A stretch of 64,000 bases of DNA. Source: Polynucleobacter sp. MWH-Jannik1A5. GTDB taxonomy: Bacteria > Pseudomonadota > Gammaproteobacteria > Burkholderiales > Burkholderiaceae. The notes under the pieces are model-generated. The model saw only the letters and a program-made list of their open reading frames with translations. It was not told the DNA's origin and did not search any database. Shown piece after piece: positions 26,588 through 36,190 of this stretch (positions are counted from its first letter, which is position 1; each line of letters opens with the position of its first letter). The stretch covers positions 635,376 to 699,375 of the forward strand of contig NZ_JACVPQ010000001.1 of NCBI RefSeq assembly GCF_018881795.1, read 5' to 3'. Position numbers and translations under genes: made by a program.

Positions 26588-27589
26588 ATGACTGACTCAC
26601 GCTTAAACACCCTCCGAAACTGGCTAAAGGCCCTAGAAGCTAGCTGGCAATTAGATCTTGACTCATTGGTGCCAGCCTCGGCTGATGCCAGCTTTCGACG
26701 CTATTTCAGAATTGCGTCCAAAAACCCTAATTTTGGGAGTTTGATCGTGATGGATGCGCCACCCCAACACGAGCCTTTGGATGCCTTCATTAAGGTTGAT
26801 TTATTGCTTTCAGGGGCCGGTTTGAATGTGCCAAAAATTCTCGAGCAAAATCTCGCAGAAGGCTTCTTACTCTTAAATGATTTAGGCACAAAAACTTACC
26901 TGGCTGAACTCAATGGTGAGACAGCAGATCACCTATACCAAGACGCAACTAATGCACTAGTTTTAATGCAGTTAGCAAGCAAACCTGATGTCTTGCCAAA
27001 TTATGATGCAGCACTTCTTCAGCGAGAGCTTGATTTATTTCCAGAATGGTATTTAAAAAAACATCTGAAGACTGAACTTAACGCGCAACAAACAGAACAA
27101 TTAAAAAAATCCTTTGAGCTCATCATTGAAAATAATTTAGCGCAAGCAAAGGTGTATGTTCATCGCGATTATCACTCTCGTAATTTGATGGTGACCGAAA
27201 AAAATAATCCTGGAGTGATTGATTTTCAGGATGCAGTTTATGGCCCTATTACCTATGACGCCTCCTCGCTTTGGCGTGATGCCTACATTGCATGGCCAGA
27301 AGAGCGTGTAATTGATTGGGTTATTAAATTTTGGGAAGCGGGTCGCAAAGCGAGCTTACCAATGCCAAATGATTTTGGTCAGTTCTATCGTGATTTTGAG
27401 TGGATGGGTTTGCAACGCCATCTCAAAGTCTTGGGTATTTTTGCAAGGCTATTCCATCGCGACGGCAAGGACGGCTATCTCAAAGATATTCCACTCGTGC
27501 TTGAGTATGCAATTGCAACAGCCAATCGTTATATTGAACTAAAGCCTTTGGCTCGCATTCTGGAATCGACTCGCATTCATAAAGACTAA
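26588..27589 (+). CDS. amgK: N-acetylmuramate/N-acetylglucosamine kinase AmgK
   Basis: A 333-residue aminoglycoside-phosphotransferase-fold kinase. Seen: ASADASFRRYFRI near the N-terminus, LLLNDLGTKTYL, VYVHRDYHSRNLM with the catalytic Asp194, and GVIDFQDAVYGPITYD with the metal Asp. In Pseudomonas, AmgK phosphorylates MurNAc at C1 for cell-wall recycling. The same gene pair (amgK-murU), divergent from lptD, is found there, which supports the call beyond the fold. I start at MTDSRLNTL (26588). The longer open frame upstream runs antisense through the lptD signal sequence. TATTAT 12 bp before the ATG may be the -10. Confidence 0.85.
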   Translation: MTDSRLNTLRNWLKALEASWQLDLDSLVPASADASFRRYFRIASKNPNFGSLIVMDAPPQHEPLDAFIKVDLLLSGAGLNVPKILEQNLAEGFLLLNDLGTKTYLAELNGETADHLYQDATNALVLMQLASKPDVLPNYDAALLQRELDLFPEWYLKKHLKTELNAQQTEQLKKSFELIIENNLAQAKVYVHRDYHSRNLMVTEKNNPGVIDFQDAVYGPITYDASSLWRDAYIAWPEERVIDWVIKFWEAGRKASLPMPNDFGQFYRDFEWMGLQRHLKVLGIFARLFHRDGKDGYLKDIPLVLEYAIATANRYIELKPLARILESTRIHKD

Positions 27590-27599
27590 CTAGATATAC

Positions 27600-28319
27600 A
27601 TGATGAATAAGAGCAATCTCATTCCTTGTTTTTTACTTGCTGCCGGCAGAGGTGAGCGTATGCGCCCTCTCACAGACACTCTTCCCAAACCCTTGTTGAA
27701 GATTCAGAATAAATCGTTACTGGCATGGCACCTTGAAGCATTAGCAAAAGCAAATATTCAAGAGGTGGTTATTAACCACGCCTGGTTAGGAGAACAAATT
27801 GAATCGACACTTGGCAATGGTCAGCAATTTGGGCTCCACATTCAATACTCCCCGGAGGGGAGCGCACTAGAAACCGCTGGCGGCATTTGCAAAGCATTGC
27901 CCATCATCGCGCCCGACGATTACTTTTTAGTCATCAATGGGGATGTATTTAGCCCAAACCTACCTGTAGCTCAACTTTTAGCAACGGCCTCCAAAATGCG
28001 CGCGGATCCCAATAAGCCTTTAGCGCACTTATTCATGGTTCCCAATCCAGTCCAGCATCCAGAGGGTGACTTTTACCTTCGAGACTCCGTCGTGAGCAAC
28101 TCCAAATCTACTGGCACAGAAAAGCTCACCTTCTCAGGTATCGGCATTTATCACAAAGACCTCTTTAAAGACCTGGAATTTGGAGCGCCTGCCAAACTAG
28201 CGCCCTTGCTGAGAGCTGCTATGGAGCACAATAAAGTGACTGGTGAAAAATATAGCGGTCCGTGGCACGATGTAGGTACACCACAACGCTTACAAGAGCT
28301 CAATGCAGCATATGAATAA
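27600..28319 (+). CDS. murU: N-acetylmuramate alpha-1-phosphate uridylyltransferase MurU
   Basis: A 239-residue nucleotidyltransferase. LAAGRGERMRPLTDTLPKPLL (13-33) is the NTP-binding signature of sugar-1-phosphate uridylyltransferases. VINGDVFSP holds the metal-binding Asp. SGIGIYHKDLF and GPWHDVGTPQRL are typical of MurU. It would make UDP-MurNAc from MurNAc-1-P supplied by AmgK, bypassing MurA and thereby lowering fosfomycin sensitivity. The partner gene lies 10 bp upstream, and pepP overlaps its end. The start may be the first or second ATG of ATGATG. Confidence 0.85.
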   Translation: MMNKSNLIPCFLLAAGRGERMRPLTDTLPKPLLKIQNKSLLAWHLEALAKANIQEVVINHAWLGEQIESTLGNGQQFGLHIQYSPEGSALETAGGICKALPIIAPDDYFLVINGDVFSPNLPVAQLLATASKMRADPNKPLAHLFMVPNPVQHPEGDFYLRDSVVSNSKSTGTEKLTFSGIGIYHKDLFKDLEFGAPAKLAPLLRAAMEHNKVTGEKYSGPWHDVGTPQRLQELNAAYE

Positions 28320-29679
28320 AACGAATATTTATCAACTGCGTAGAAATGAATTAGCAAAACACATATTTGCTAAAACAGGCGGGGGTATTGCCGTTATTTC
28401 TACTGCACCTGAACTGACCCGTAACCGCGATAGTGACTTTCCTTATCGACACGATAGTGACTTTTATTACCTAACGGGCTTTGAAGAGCCAGGTGCCACA
28501 CTCGTGATGAAGGTTGATCGAAATGGGGGAAATTTCCAACTTCAATCCCACTTATTTTGTAGGCCAAAAGACCTTGAACGAGAAATTTGGGATGGCATTC
28601 GCCTTGGTCCCGAAGCAGCACCTGAAATTTTGGGTATTGAATACGCGCATAGCAACCAAGAATTAGATCGAGTGCTCAGTGAATTACTGGCTGACCAAGA
28701 TGCAATCTATATTCGCCTTGCCGAGAGTGCTGAAGCGGATAGACGCTTGCGTCATTGGATGAAAAAAGTCCGAGGGCAAGCTCGCTCTGGGATCAATCCT
28801 CCTTCTGAATTTCATGATGTCGAAGTACTTCTTCATGAGATGCGCTTATTTAAAGACGCGCATGAGATTAATACTATGCGTCGTGCTGCAGCTATTTCTG
28901 CTCGTGCGCACATCCGCGCTATGCAGATTTGTAAGCCGGGTATGCGTGAATATCAACTCGAAGCGGAATTGCTTCATGAGTTCCGCAATAGTGGCGCACA
29001 AAGCGTTGCATACAACAGCATTGTTGCTGGTGGCGCCAACTCTTGCATCCTGCACTATCGTGCAGGCTCAACTGAATTACGTAGTGGTGAGCTTTGTCTC
29101 ATTGATGCTGGTTGTGAACTCGATGGTTATGCATCTGATATCACTCGGACATTCCCAGTAGACGGGAAATTCACCGGTCCACAACGCGCCCTCTATGACA
29201 TTACCTTGGCAGCACAAGAAGCCGCAATTGCCATGACAAAACCGGGCAACACATTCATGCAGCCGCATGAGGCGGCGCTAAAAGTACTGACCCAGGGTTT
29301 GCTAGATGAAAAGCTCATCAAACTATCAGAAGTTGGATCATTAGAAAATGCTATAGAAGTAGGGGCCTATCGCCGCTTCTATATGCACCGTACCTCACAC
29401 TGGCTAGGAATGGATGTGCATGACGTAGGTTCATACCGTGAAATGGGTCAAGAATCAGCCAGTGAAGATAAGCCATGGCGCATCCTGAAAAGCGGCATGG
29501 TAATTACGATTGAGCCTGGTCTCTATATCAGACCAGCAGACGATCTAAATGAGAAGTTTTGGAATATTGGCATCCGTATCGAAGACGATGCAGTTCTCAA
29601 TAATTCTGGCTGCGAGCTCATTTCGCGTGACGTCCCTGTTAAAGCGGAAGAAATTGAATCGCTTATGAAAAACGCGTAA
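28312..29679 (+). CDS. pepP: Xaa-Pro aminopeptidase (aminopeptidase P)
   Basis: About 455 residues. An aminopeptidase P N-terminal domain (FPYRHDSDFYYLTGFEEPGATLV) is followed by a pita-bread metallopeptidase. Metal ligands appear in LIDAGCELDGYASDITRTFP (two Asp), HRTSHWLGMDVHDVG (His), ITIEPGLYI (Glu) and IGIRIEDDAVL (Glu). It removes N-terminal residues next to proline, using two Mn ions. I prefer the ATG at 28312 (MNKTNIYQLRRNEL) to one three codons earlier; both overlap the end of murU. The next gene is a UbiH-like hydroxylase, as in the E. coli pepP-ubiH pair. Confidence 0.93.
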   Translation: MNKTNIYQLRRNELAKHIFAKTGGGIAVISTAPELTRNRDSDFPYRHDSDFYYLTGFEEPGATLVMKVDRNGGNFQLQSHLFCRPKDLEREIWDGIRLGPEAAPEILGIEYAHSNQELDRVLSELLADQDAIYIRLAESAEADRRLRHWMKKVRGQARSGINPPSEFHDVEVLLHEMRLFKDAHEINTMRRAAAISARAHIRAMQICKPGMREYQLEAELLHEFRNSGAQSVAYNSIVAGGANSCILHYRAGSTELRSGELCLIDAGCELDGYASDITRTFPVDGKFTGPQRALYDITLAAQEAAIAMTKPGNTFMQPHEAALKVLTQGLLDEKLIKLSEVGSLENAIEVGAYRRFYMHRTSHWLGMDVHDVGSYREMGQESASEDKPWRILKSGMVITIEPGLYIRPADDLNEKFWNIGIRIEDDAVLNNSGCELISRDVPVKAEEIESLMKNA

Positions 29680-29692
29680 AGATGTTCAACAA

Positions 29693-30850
29693 ATGAGTGC
29701 TTCTAATTACGATATTTTGATTCAAGGCGGTGGTCCAGTTGGGCTAGCATGTGCCGCCTGGGTATTGCAAAAATTTCCTGATGCAAAGCTCACACTAATA
29801 GATCGCAATCCAGAAAAGGATGATGATTTAGTAAATGCAGATAGCAGAGGCATAGCCCTATCGCATGGTAGTAAGTTATTACTAGATACGATTCAGGCAT
29901 GGCCAAAAGAGTCTGCTCAAATACATCGTGTACACGTTTCACAAGCTGGGCGCTTTGGCCGAGCACTGATGACGCGTGAAGAACTCAATCAGGATGCGCT
30001 GGGCCATATTATTCGATATCGTGATATTCACATGACGCTTCGTCAAGCCTTGAGAGCCATTCAGGTAAAATGCAATAACTTTGTTTGGAAGCATATTAGT
30101 AAAGATATTGAAGAAGCCAGTCTACAAGCCAAATGCACCGTGCATGCTGAAGGCGGTCTATTTAAAACACAAGATTGGGTAGAGTCTGGTCGCGACTATG
30201 GTCAGTCTGCTTTAGTCGGCTTGGTTGAAGTAGAAAATGCTGCCCCCCATCACGCATGGGAGCGCTTCACTGCAGAGGGCCCACTAGCGGTTCTGCCTAG
30301 CCACTATGGCTCCAATGCTTTGAATCTAGTGTGGTGTGGCTCGCCAGAATCCTCACAATATCGCTTACAACTTAGTGATCAAGATTTTTTAATTGCACTC
30401 CAAAAAGAGTTTGGGTCGCGCATTGGACGCTTTCTAAAAATTCAAGATCGTCGTCTATATGAATTAGGACTGAACTATCGCAAAGAGATTGCCAAAGACA
30501 ATGAAGTGTGGATTGGTAACGCTGCACAAACCTTGCACCCAGTTGCAGGCCAAGGCTTGAACTTAGGGTTGCGAGATGCTTTTTTATTGGCAGAAAAATT
30601 AGTTGGCGTATTTTCTGGGTCAGCAGAAGATCAATCTCCAGCAGATATCCAAAATGCGCTGCAAAGCTATGCTCAAAGCCGTAAAATTGACAGAACAACT
30701 ACGATTGGCCTAACGGACTTTATGGCCAGGGTATTTACCTCTAATCTTGCTCCAGTAGCGTTAGCCAGAGGACTGGCTTTAAGCGCCCTTCAGTGGCTTC
30801 CGCCAGTAAAGACAGCCTTAGCCCGCCAGATGATGTTTGGTAGGCGCTAA
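29693..30850 (+). CDS. UbiH/UbiF/VisC/COQ6 family FAD-dependent hydroxylase
   Basis: A 385-residue flavin monooxygenase. YDILIQGGGPVGLACAAWVL (6-25) is the Rossmann FAD motif. DSRGIALSHGSKLLLD matches the family's RxxAL region. HPVAGQGLNLGLRDAFLLAE near 280 is the second FAD motif. It would add a hydroxyl to the quinone ring during aerobic ubiquinone synthesis. Synteny with pepP points to UbiH, but betaproteobacteria also use UbiL/UbiM variants, so I give no symbol. UbiE, UbiJ and UbiB are encoded about 20 kb away. Confidence 0.85.
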   Translation: MSASNYDILIQGGGPVGLACAAWVLQKFPDAKLTLIDRNPEKDDDLVNADSRGIALSHGSKLLLDTIQAWPKESAQIHRVHVSQAGRFGRALMTREELNQDALGHIIRYRDIHMTLRQALRAIQVKCNNFVWKHISKDIEEASLQAKCTVHAEGGLFKTQDWVESGRDYGQSALVGLVEVENAAPHHAWERFTAEGPLAVLPSHYGSNALNLVWCGSPESSQYRLQLSDQDFLIALQKEFGSRIGRFLKIQDRRLYELGLNYRKEIAKDNEVWIGNAAQTLHPVAGQGLNLGLRDAFLLAEKLVGVFSGSAEDQSPADIQNALQSYAQSRKIDRTTTIGLTDFMARVFTSNLAPVALARGLALSALQWLPPVKTALARQMMFGRR

Positions 30851-30903
30851 AGGGCTTAAATCGCCCCCAAATATAAGCATTCCTGATTTGATCTGTAACA
30901 AGG

Positions 30904-30928
30904 AATCTGCCTAAAAAATAGGCAGATT
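30904..30928. other. Perfect 10-bp hairpin between the ubiH-like gene and dusB
   Basis: AATCTGCCTA and TAGGCAGATT flank an AAAAA loop. Only a short T-run (TTT) follows on the plus strand, so it may be a weak terminator of the upstream unit or a 5' leader structure of dusB-fis. Confidence 0.45.
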
Positions 30929-30979
30929 TGGGGTCGAATGTGCTAAAGTGTCATGCTTTCCGCCCAAGCCCCCTTTTAG

Positions 30980-31996
30980 ATGAACATTGGCCCTCACACC
31001 CTCGCAAATAAGCTATTTGTAGCCCCTATGGCTGGGGTAACAGATCGCCCTTTTAGGCAGCTTTGCAAGAAATTGGGTGCAGGTTATGCGGTTTCTGAAA
31101 TGGTGGCATCCAATGCCCTACTTTGGAAAAGCGAAAAAACACAACGTCGCGCAAATCACATTGGCGAGTTCAAACCTATCGCAGTACAAATTGCCGGTGC
31201 CGATCCAGCAATGATGGCGGCGGCTGCAAAAATCAACGTTGATCATGGCGCGCAAATTATTGATATCAATATGGGTTGTCCAGCAAAGAAAGTATGCAAC
31301 GTAGCAGCAGGTTCTGCATTGTTGCGTGACGAGCCTTTAGTTCAAAAAATTCTAGAGGCAGTTGTCAATGCGGTTGGTGTGGGTCCAGATGCAGTACCAG
31401 TGACATTAAAGATTCGCACTGGATGGGATCGTCAAAATAAAAACGCGATTGAAATTGCACGTCTTGCAGAAAAATCAGGCATCTCCATGCTGACGGTTCA
31501 TGGTCGCACTCGAGCCGACCTGTATCACGGAGAAGCAGAGTACGAAACTATTACTGCAGTCAAAAGTAACGTAGGTATTCCGGTGGTTGCAAATGGCGAC
31601 ATTACTAGCCCTGAGAAAGCGGAGCAAGTTTTAAAGATCACCGGGGCTGATGCCATCATGATCGGACGTGCGGCACAAGGTCGCCCTTGGATCTTCCGCG
31701 AGATCAATCATTACCTTGAAACTGGTGGCAAGTTACCAACGCCTGAGATCAATGAGATTCAGGCGATTATGAATGCCCACTTATTAGATCATTACGAGTT
31801 TTACGGTGAACATATCGGCCTTCGCACAGCTCGCAAGCATATCGGCTGGTATTGCAAAGGTTTACGTGACTCACATGCATTCCGTCAGCGCATGAATACT
31901 GCAGATGATTGCAAAACCCAATTACAAATGGTGAATGATTATTTTAATGAGATGAAATTGCATTCTGAACGCTTACTATTTTTAGAGGCAGCTTAA
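30980..31996 (+). CDS. dusB: tRNA-dihydrouridine synthase B
   Basis: A 338-residue FMN enzyme that reduces uridine to dihydrouridine in the tRNA D-loop. Seen: KLFVAPMAGVTDRPFR near 11-26, QIIDINMGCPAKKVCNVAAGSALL with the catalytic Cys region, VTLKIRTGWD, and DAIMIGRAAQGRPWIFREI. The C-terminal helical domain holds RTARKHIGWYCKGL. It stands directly before fis, the conserved dusB-fis operon in which fis expression depends on this upstream gene in E. coli. A hairpin lies in the 130-bp leader. Confidence 0.95.
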   Translation: MNIGPHTLANKLFVAPMAGVTDRPFRQLCKKLGAGYAVSEMVASNALLWKSEKTQRRANHIGEFKPIAVQIAGADPAMMAAAAKINVDHGAQIIDINMGCPAKKVCNVAAGSALLRDEPLVQKILEAVVNAVGVGPDAVPVTLKIRTGWDRQNKNAIEIARLAEKSGISMLTVHGRTRADLYHGEAEYETITAVKSNVGIPVVANGDITSPEKAEQVLKITGADAIMIGRAAQGRPWIFREINHYLETGGKLPTPEINEIQAIMNAHLLDHYEFYGEHIGLRTARKHIGWYCKGLRDSHAFRQRMNTADDCKTQLQMVNDYFNEMKLHSERLLFLEAA

Positions 31997-32010
31997 TTCC
32001 TACCGAATCC

Positions 32011-32050
32011 ATGTTGTATTTTTTGTTTTTTATTTTCTTGTTTTTTGTAT
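32011..32050 (+). promoter_or_regulatory. T-rich tract in the dusB-fis gap
   Basis: The gap reads TTGTATTTTTTGTTTTTTAT and similar, almost pure T on the coding strand with no preceding hairpin. It could be an A/T-rich upstream promoter element for an extra fis promoter or a pause or Rho-related site. No confident -10/-35 pair was found. Confidence 0.3.
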
Positions 32051-32062
32051 TGATAGACTGTT

Positions 32063-32302
32063 ATGACCAATAAGCACCCAATTACCGAATGTATTGAAAC
32101 CCAATTACAGGGTTACCTAAATGACCTTAAAGGAACGGCACCAACTGATATCTATCAGATGGTTTTGGCTGTTGTAGAAAAGCCGATGTTGGAATTAGTC
32201 ATGCAGTATGCGAAGCATAATCAATCCTTAGCTGCTCAATATCTTGGTATTAACCGCAACACACTTCACAAGAAGCTTGTTGAACATCAGTTGCTCAAAT
32301 AA
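32063..32302 (+). CDS. fis: Fis family DNA-binding protein
   Basis: A 79-residue nucleoid protein, shorter than the 98 residues of E. coli Fis. The C-terminal helix-turn-helix is clear: [24 protein letters not shown] at about 53-76. The N-terminal beta-hairpin arms that activate Hin/Gin inversion in E. coli are reduced. Fis bends DNA and tunes rRNA and metabolic promoters in growing cells. Second in the dusB-fis operon, with purH beginning 46 bp after its stop. Confidence 0.92.
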   Translation: MTNKHPITECIETQLQGYLNDLKGTAPTDIYQMVLAVVEKPMLELVMQYAKHNQSLAAQYLGINRNTLHKKLVEHQLLK

Positions 32303-32348
32303 ACCAATAGCACTCTACTTTTACCCCTCAATTAGACCCTCCGAAAAT

Positions 32349-33929
32349 ATGATCCGTACAGCCCTTCTCTCCGTCTCCGATAAAAATGGCATCGTGCCCT
32401 TTGCAAAATCCCTTCATGAACAAGGTATTAAGCTCATCTCTACTGGAGGTACTGCAAAGCTTCTGGCAGAAAATAATCTGCCTGTTGTTGAAGTTTTTTC
32501 CTTGACGAAATTCCCCGAGATGCTAGATGGTCGCGTAAAAACTTTGCACCCGATGGTGCATGGCGGTCTTCTGGCTCGCAGGGACTTCCCAGAGCACATG
32601 GCTGCCTTAAAAGAACATGGAATCGACACTATCGATATGCTCGTCATCAACCTATACCCATTTAATGAGACGGTAGCTAAAGACAGCTGTTCATTCGAAG
32701 ACGCGGTAGAAAATATTGATATCGGTGGCCCAGCAATGTTGCGCGCAGCAGCTAAGAACCATCAAGATGTGACTGTATTGATCTCTCCAGAAGATTACGC
32801 CCCTGTATTGGCAGAAATGAAGGCCAACAACAATACTGTTTCTTATAAGACAAATTTAGCTTTAGCCAAAAAAGTATTTGCACATACTGCTCAGTATGAC
32901 GGCGCTATTGCCAATTACCTGTCTGCTTTGGGTGATGACTTGGATCACAAAGCGCGTTCTGCTTACCCAGAAACTTTGCATCTTGCTTTTGAAAAAGTGC
33001 AAGAGATGCGTTACGGTGAGAATCCACACCAATCTGCAGCCTTCTATAAAGATATTTACCCTGTTGATGGCGCGCTAGCTAATTACAAACAGTTACAAGG
33101 CAAAGAACTTTCCTACAACAATATTGCGGATGCTGACTCTGCCTGGGAATGCGTGAAGAGCTTTACCGGTAACGCCGGTGGCGCTGCCGCTTGCGTCATT
33201 ATTAAACACGCCAATCCTTGTGGCGTAGCTGTTGGAGCTAGCGCTCTTGAAGCCTATCAAAAAGCATTTAAGACCGATCCAAGCTCAGCCTTTGGCGGCA
33301 TCATCGCCTTTAACGTTCCTTGCGATGGTGCAGCAGCAGAAGCGATCTCCAAGCAATTTGTAGAGGTGTTGATTGCTCCTAGCTTTAGTGATGAGGCAAA
33401 GGCAATTTTTGCTACCAAACAAAATGTACGTCTTTTAGAGATCTCATTGGGCACTGCATTTAATACGTTTGATTTCAAACGCGTGGGTGGTGGCTTGCTC
33501 GTACAGTCACCTGATGCCAAAAACGTTCTAGAAAATGAAATGCGTGTTGTTAGCAAACGTCTGCCAACTCCAAGCGAAATGCATGACATGATGTTTGCAT
33601 GGCGCGTTGCTAAATTCGTGAAGTCCAATGCGATCGTCTATTGTGCAAACGGCATGACTCTTGGTATTGGCGCAGGCCAAATGAGTCGTGTAGATTCTGC
33701 ACGCATGGCCAGCATCAAAGCTGAGAACGCTGGCTTAAGCCTAAAAGGCTCTGCTGTAGCAAGCGATGCCTTTTTTCCATTCCGTGATGGCTTAGATGTC
33801 GTTGTTAACGGTGGCGCAAGCTGTGCGATTCAACCAGGTGGCAGCATGCGTGACGATGAAATCATTGCAGCCGCAAATGAACATGGTATTGCCATGATCT
33901 TTACTGGCACACGTCACTTCCGTCACTAA
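32349..33929 (+). CDS. purH: Bifunctional AICAR formyltransferase / IMP cyclohydrolase
   Basis: A 526-residue enzyme of the last two steps of IMP synthesis. The N-terminal MGS-like cyclohydrolase domain has [20 protein letters not shown] and STGGTAKLL. The C-terminal transformylase has [47 protein letters not shown] with the key Lys-His, and [17 protein letters not shown] start at MIRTAL (ATG 32349). The frame remains open upstream into fis but is not family-like. Order fis-purH-ruvC matches other Burkholderiales. Confidence 0.97.
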   Translation: MIRTALLSVSDKNGIVPFAKSLHEQGIKLISTGGTAKLLAENNLPVVEVFSLTKFPEMLDGRVKTLHPMVHGGLLARRDFPEHMAALKEHGIDTIDMLVINLYPFNETVAKDSCSFEDAVENIDIGGPAMLRAAAKNHQDVTVLISPEDYAPVLAEMKANNNTVSYKTNLALAKKVFAHTAQYDGAIANYLSALGDDLDHKARSAYPETLHLAFEKVQEMRYGENPHQSAAFYKDIYPVDGALANYKQLQGKELSYNNIADADSAWECVKSFTGNAGGAAACVIIKHANPCGVAVGASALEAYQKAFKTDPSSAFGGIIAFNVPCDGAAAEAISKQFVEVLIAPSFSDEAKAIFATKQNVRLLEISLGTAFNTFDFKRVGGGLLVQSPDAKNVLENEMRVVSKRLPTPSEMHDMMFAWRVAKFVKSNAIVYCANGMTLGIGAGQMSRVDSARMASIKAENAGLSLKGSAVASDAFFPFRDGLDVVVNGGASCAIQPGGSMRDDEIIAAANEHGIAMIFTGTRHFRH

Positions 33930-33955
33930 GCAAACAGGAAGTAATAAACAAACTT

Positions 33956-34483
33956 ATGCGCTGGATAGGAATCGACCCAGGTTTACGTACTACTGGTTTT
34001 GGCGTCATTGATGTCGACGGCCAAAAGCTGACCTACGTAGCCTCTGGGACGATCGAAAGCGGTGATCCAGCCAAGGGCTTACCGGAACGGTTGGGCGCTC
34101 TCTATGCGGGTCTTAAAGAAGTTTTAGAGACATATCAACCTGAGTCTGCTGCGATTGAAGAGGTTTTCTTAAATGTGAATCCTCGTTCAACACTAATGCT
34201 AGGTCAAGCAAGGGGTGCCGTGATTGCCGCCCTCGTATCTGAAAAACTCCCGGTAGCTGAGTACAGCGCACTCCGAGTCAAGCAAGCCATCGTAGGCACT
34301 GGTCGTGCTGCTAAGCCACAAGTTCAAGAAATGGTGAAGCGTCTTTTAAGACTAAATCGCGCCCCAGGGACGGATGCTTCTGATGCATTAGGTGTTGCTA
34401 TCTGCGCCGCTCATCATGCGCAAATACCAAAAGCAATAACTGCAGCTACCGCCGCATTAGCGCCCAAGAAACGTAGCAAGTAA
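33956..34483 (+). CDS. ruvC: Crossover junction endodeoxyribonuclease RuvC
   Basis: A 175-residue Holliday junction resolvase. [16 protein letters not shown] gives the first catalytic Asp (Asp7). [23 protein letters not shown] holds the catalytic Glu and the conserved substrate loop. [19 protein letters not shown] has the C-terminal acidic residues and histidines. It cuts junctions symmetrically as a dimer bound by RuvAB. AGGAAG lies upstream of the ATG. First of ruvC-ruvA-ruvB. No SOS box was seen upstream. Confidence 0.96.
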   Translation: MRWIGIDPGLRTTGFGVIDVDGQKLTYVASGTIESGDPAKGLPERLGALYAGLKEVLETYQPESAAIEEVFLNVNPRSTLMLGQARGAVIAALVSEKLPVAEYSALRVKQAIVGTGRAAKPQVQEMVKRLLRLNRAPGTDASDALGVAICAAHHAQIPKAITAATAALAPKKRSK

Positions 34484-34512
34484 AAATACACATCACAGGT
34501 TAAGATCTCTAC

Positions 34513-35094
34513 ATGATTGGTCGCATTCAAGGTACTCTCGTTTCAGTTCATCCTCCTCGCCTCTTGGTCGATTGCCAAGGCATTGGTTACGAGGTTGATG
34601 TACCCATGAGCACCCTGTATCAACTTCCTCAAGCTGGTCAAAAAATTACGCTCCTTACGCACTTTCAAGTTCGTGAAGATGCGCAGCAACTTTTTGGCTT
34701 TGCTACCGAGACAGAGCGTGAGGCATTTAGACAGCTGATTAAGATTAGCGGCGTTGGCTCCCGGACCGCACTGGCAGTTCTCTCTGGCATGAGTGTCAAT
34801 GAGTTAGCCCAAGCAATTGCTCTTCAAGAAGCTGGACGCCTCACTCAAGTACCAGGCATTGGCAAGAAAACCGCTGAACGTCTTTGCCTGGAGCTCAAAG
34901 GTAAGTTAGCTCCCGATCTCGGTATTACAGGTGGCAAACCACAGGCGATTGAAGCTAGCAGCGAAGTCTTGCAAGCACTCTTGGCATTGGGCTACTCAGA
35001 AAAAGAAGCTCTTTTAGCTCTCAAGCAAATCCCGCCAGAGACAAATGTATCGGATGGTATCCGTATGGGCTTGAAGTATTTATCTAAAGCCTAA
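34513..35094 (+). CDS. ruvA: Holliday junction branch migration protein RuvA
   Basis: A 193-residue tetramer-forming protein. Domain I is an OB fold ([20 protein letters not shown]). Domain II has two helix-hairpin-helix motifs ([39 protein letters not shown]). Domain III ([23 protein letters not shown]) binds RuvB. It holds the four-way junction open for RuvB pumping. It lies 29 bp after ruvC and 25 bp before ruvB. Confidence 0.97.
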   Translation: MIGRIQGTLVSVHPPRLLVDCQGIGYEVDVPMSTLYQLPQAGQKITLLTHFQVREDAQQLFGFATETEREAFRQLIKISGVGSRTALAVLSGMSVNELAQAIALQEAGRLTQVPGIGKKTAERLCLELKGKLAPDLGITGGKPQAIEASSEVLQALLALGYSEKEALLALKQIPPETNVSDGIRMGLKYLSKA

Positions 35095-35119
35095 TGCCAA
35101 ACGGAACTAAACTCTAAAC

Positions 35120-36190
35120 ATGGCAATTCATACAGACGACCTAAGCTCCATCCCCGAAGATTTACCGGAAGGTAATGACCGCATTGTGAGCGGCTCAGCC
35201 GGCAATGCTGAAGCCGTCTTTGAGAGAGCGCTACGCCCAAAACAACTCGATGAGTATGTTGGTCAAACTAAAGCACGCGCCCAACTAGAGATTTTCATCA
35301 GTGCCACAAGAGCACGTCAAGAAGCTTTAGATCACGTTCTCTTGTTTGGGCCCCCTGGCCTTGGTAAAACCACCTTGGCCCACATCATTGCCAGAGAGCT
35401 TGGCGTTAACTTGCGCCAAACCAGCGGCCCCGTACTTGATAGGCCCGGTGATCTTGCTGCCCTTCTTACTAATCTAGAAGAAAACGATGTTCTCTTTATT
35501 GATGAGATTCATCGCCTCTCTCCAGTGGTGGAGGAAATTCTGTACCCAGCACTAGAAGATTACAGCCTTGACATCATGATTGGCGAAGGCCCTGCAGCAC
35601 GCAGTGTGAAGATTGATCTCAAGCCATTCACATTGATTGGCGCAACTACTCGTGCCGGCATGCTGACCAATCCACTACGTGATCGCTTTGGTATTGTGGC
35701 CAGACTTGAGTTCTACACCACTGAAGAACTCACTAAAATTATTAATCGCTCAGCCAGTCTGCTCAAAGCTGACATAGATCCAGATGGCTCAATAGAAATT
35801 GCTAAGCGTGCACGTGGCACTCCGCGTATCGCAAACCGATTGCTACGTCGTGTACGTGACTACGCTGAAGTTAAAGGCACAGGCACGATTACCAAAGCTA
35901 TGGCCGATGCAGCACTCAAGATGCTTGATGTTGATCCGAGCGGCTTTGACGTAATGGATAGAAAATTACTAGAAGCCATCTTGCACAAGTTTGATGGTGG
36001 CCCAGTCGGTATCGATAACCTTGCAGCGGCTATTGGCGAAGAACGCGACACGATTGAAGATGTGCTTGAGCCCTATTTAATACAGCAAGGCTACTTACAG
36101 AGAACCTCGCGTGGCCGAGTAGCCACTCGTCAGGCTTATGAGCACTTTGGACTCACGCCACCCAGTGGCAGTGCCAGCTTAGATATTTAA
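35120..36190 (+). CDS. ruvB: Holliday junction branch migration ATPase RuvB
   Basis: A 356-residue AAA+ helicase motor. [20 protein letters not shown] is Walker A near 75. [16 protein letters not shown] is Walker [27 protein letters not shown] includes sensor 1 and the arginine finger. A winged-helix C-terminal domain has [30 protein letters not shown]. Two hexamers flank RuvA at the junction. Its stop overlaps the stop of the convergent tyrS within a shared TTAA. Confidence 0.97.
   Translation: MAIHTDDLSSIPEDLPEGNDRIVSGSAGNAEAVFERALRPKQLDEYVGQTKARAQLEIFISATRARQEALDHVLLFGPPGLGKTTLAHIIARELGVNLRQTSGPVLDRPGDLAALLTNLEENDVLFIDEIHRLSPVVEEILYPALEDYSLDIMIGEGPAARSVKIDLKPFTLIGATTRAGMLTNPLRDRFGIVARLEFYTTEELTKIINRSASLLKADIDPDGSIEIAKRARGTPRIANRLLRRVRDYAEVKGTGTITKAMADAALKMLDVDPSGFDVMDRKLLEAILHKFDGGPVGIDNLAAAIGEERDTIEDVLEPYLIQQGYLQRTSRGRVATRQAYEHFGLTPPSGSASLDI

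Noticed and set aside
33930..33955. LexA (SOS) boxes before ruvC, uvrA or ssb
   Set aside because: No CTGT-N8-ACAG-like sequence was found in the gaps at 33930-33955, 63023-63059 or 61758-61837.
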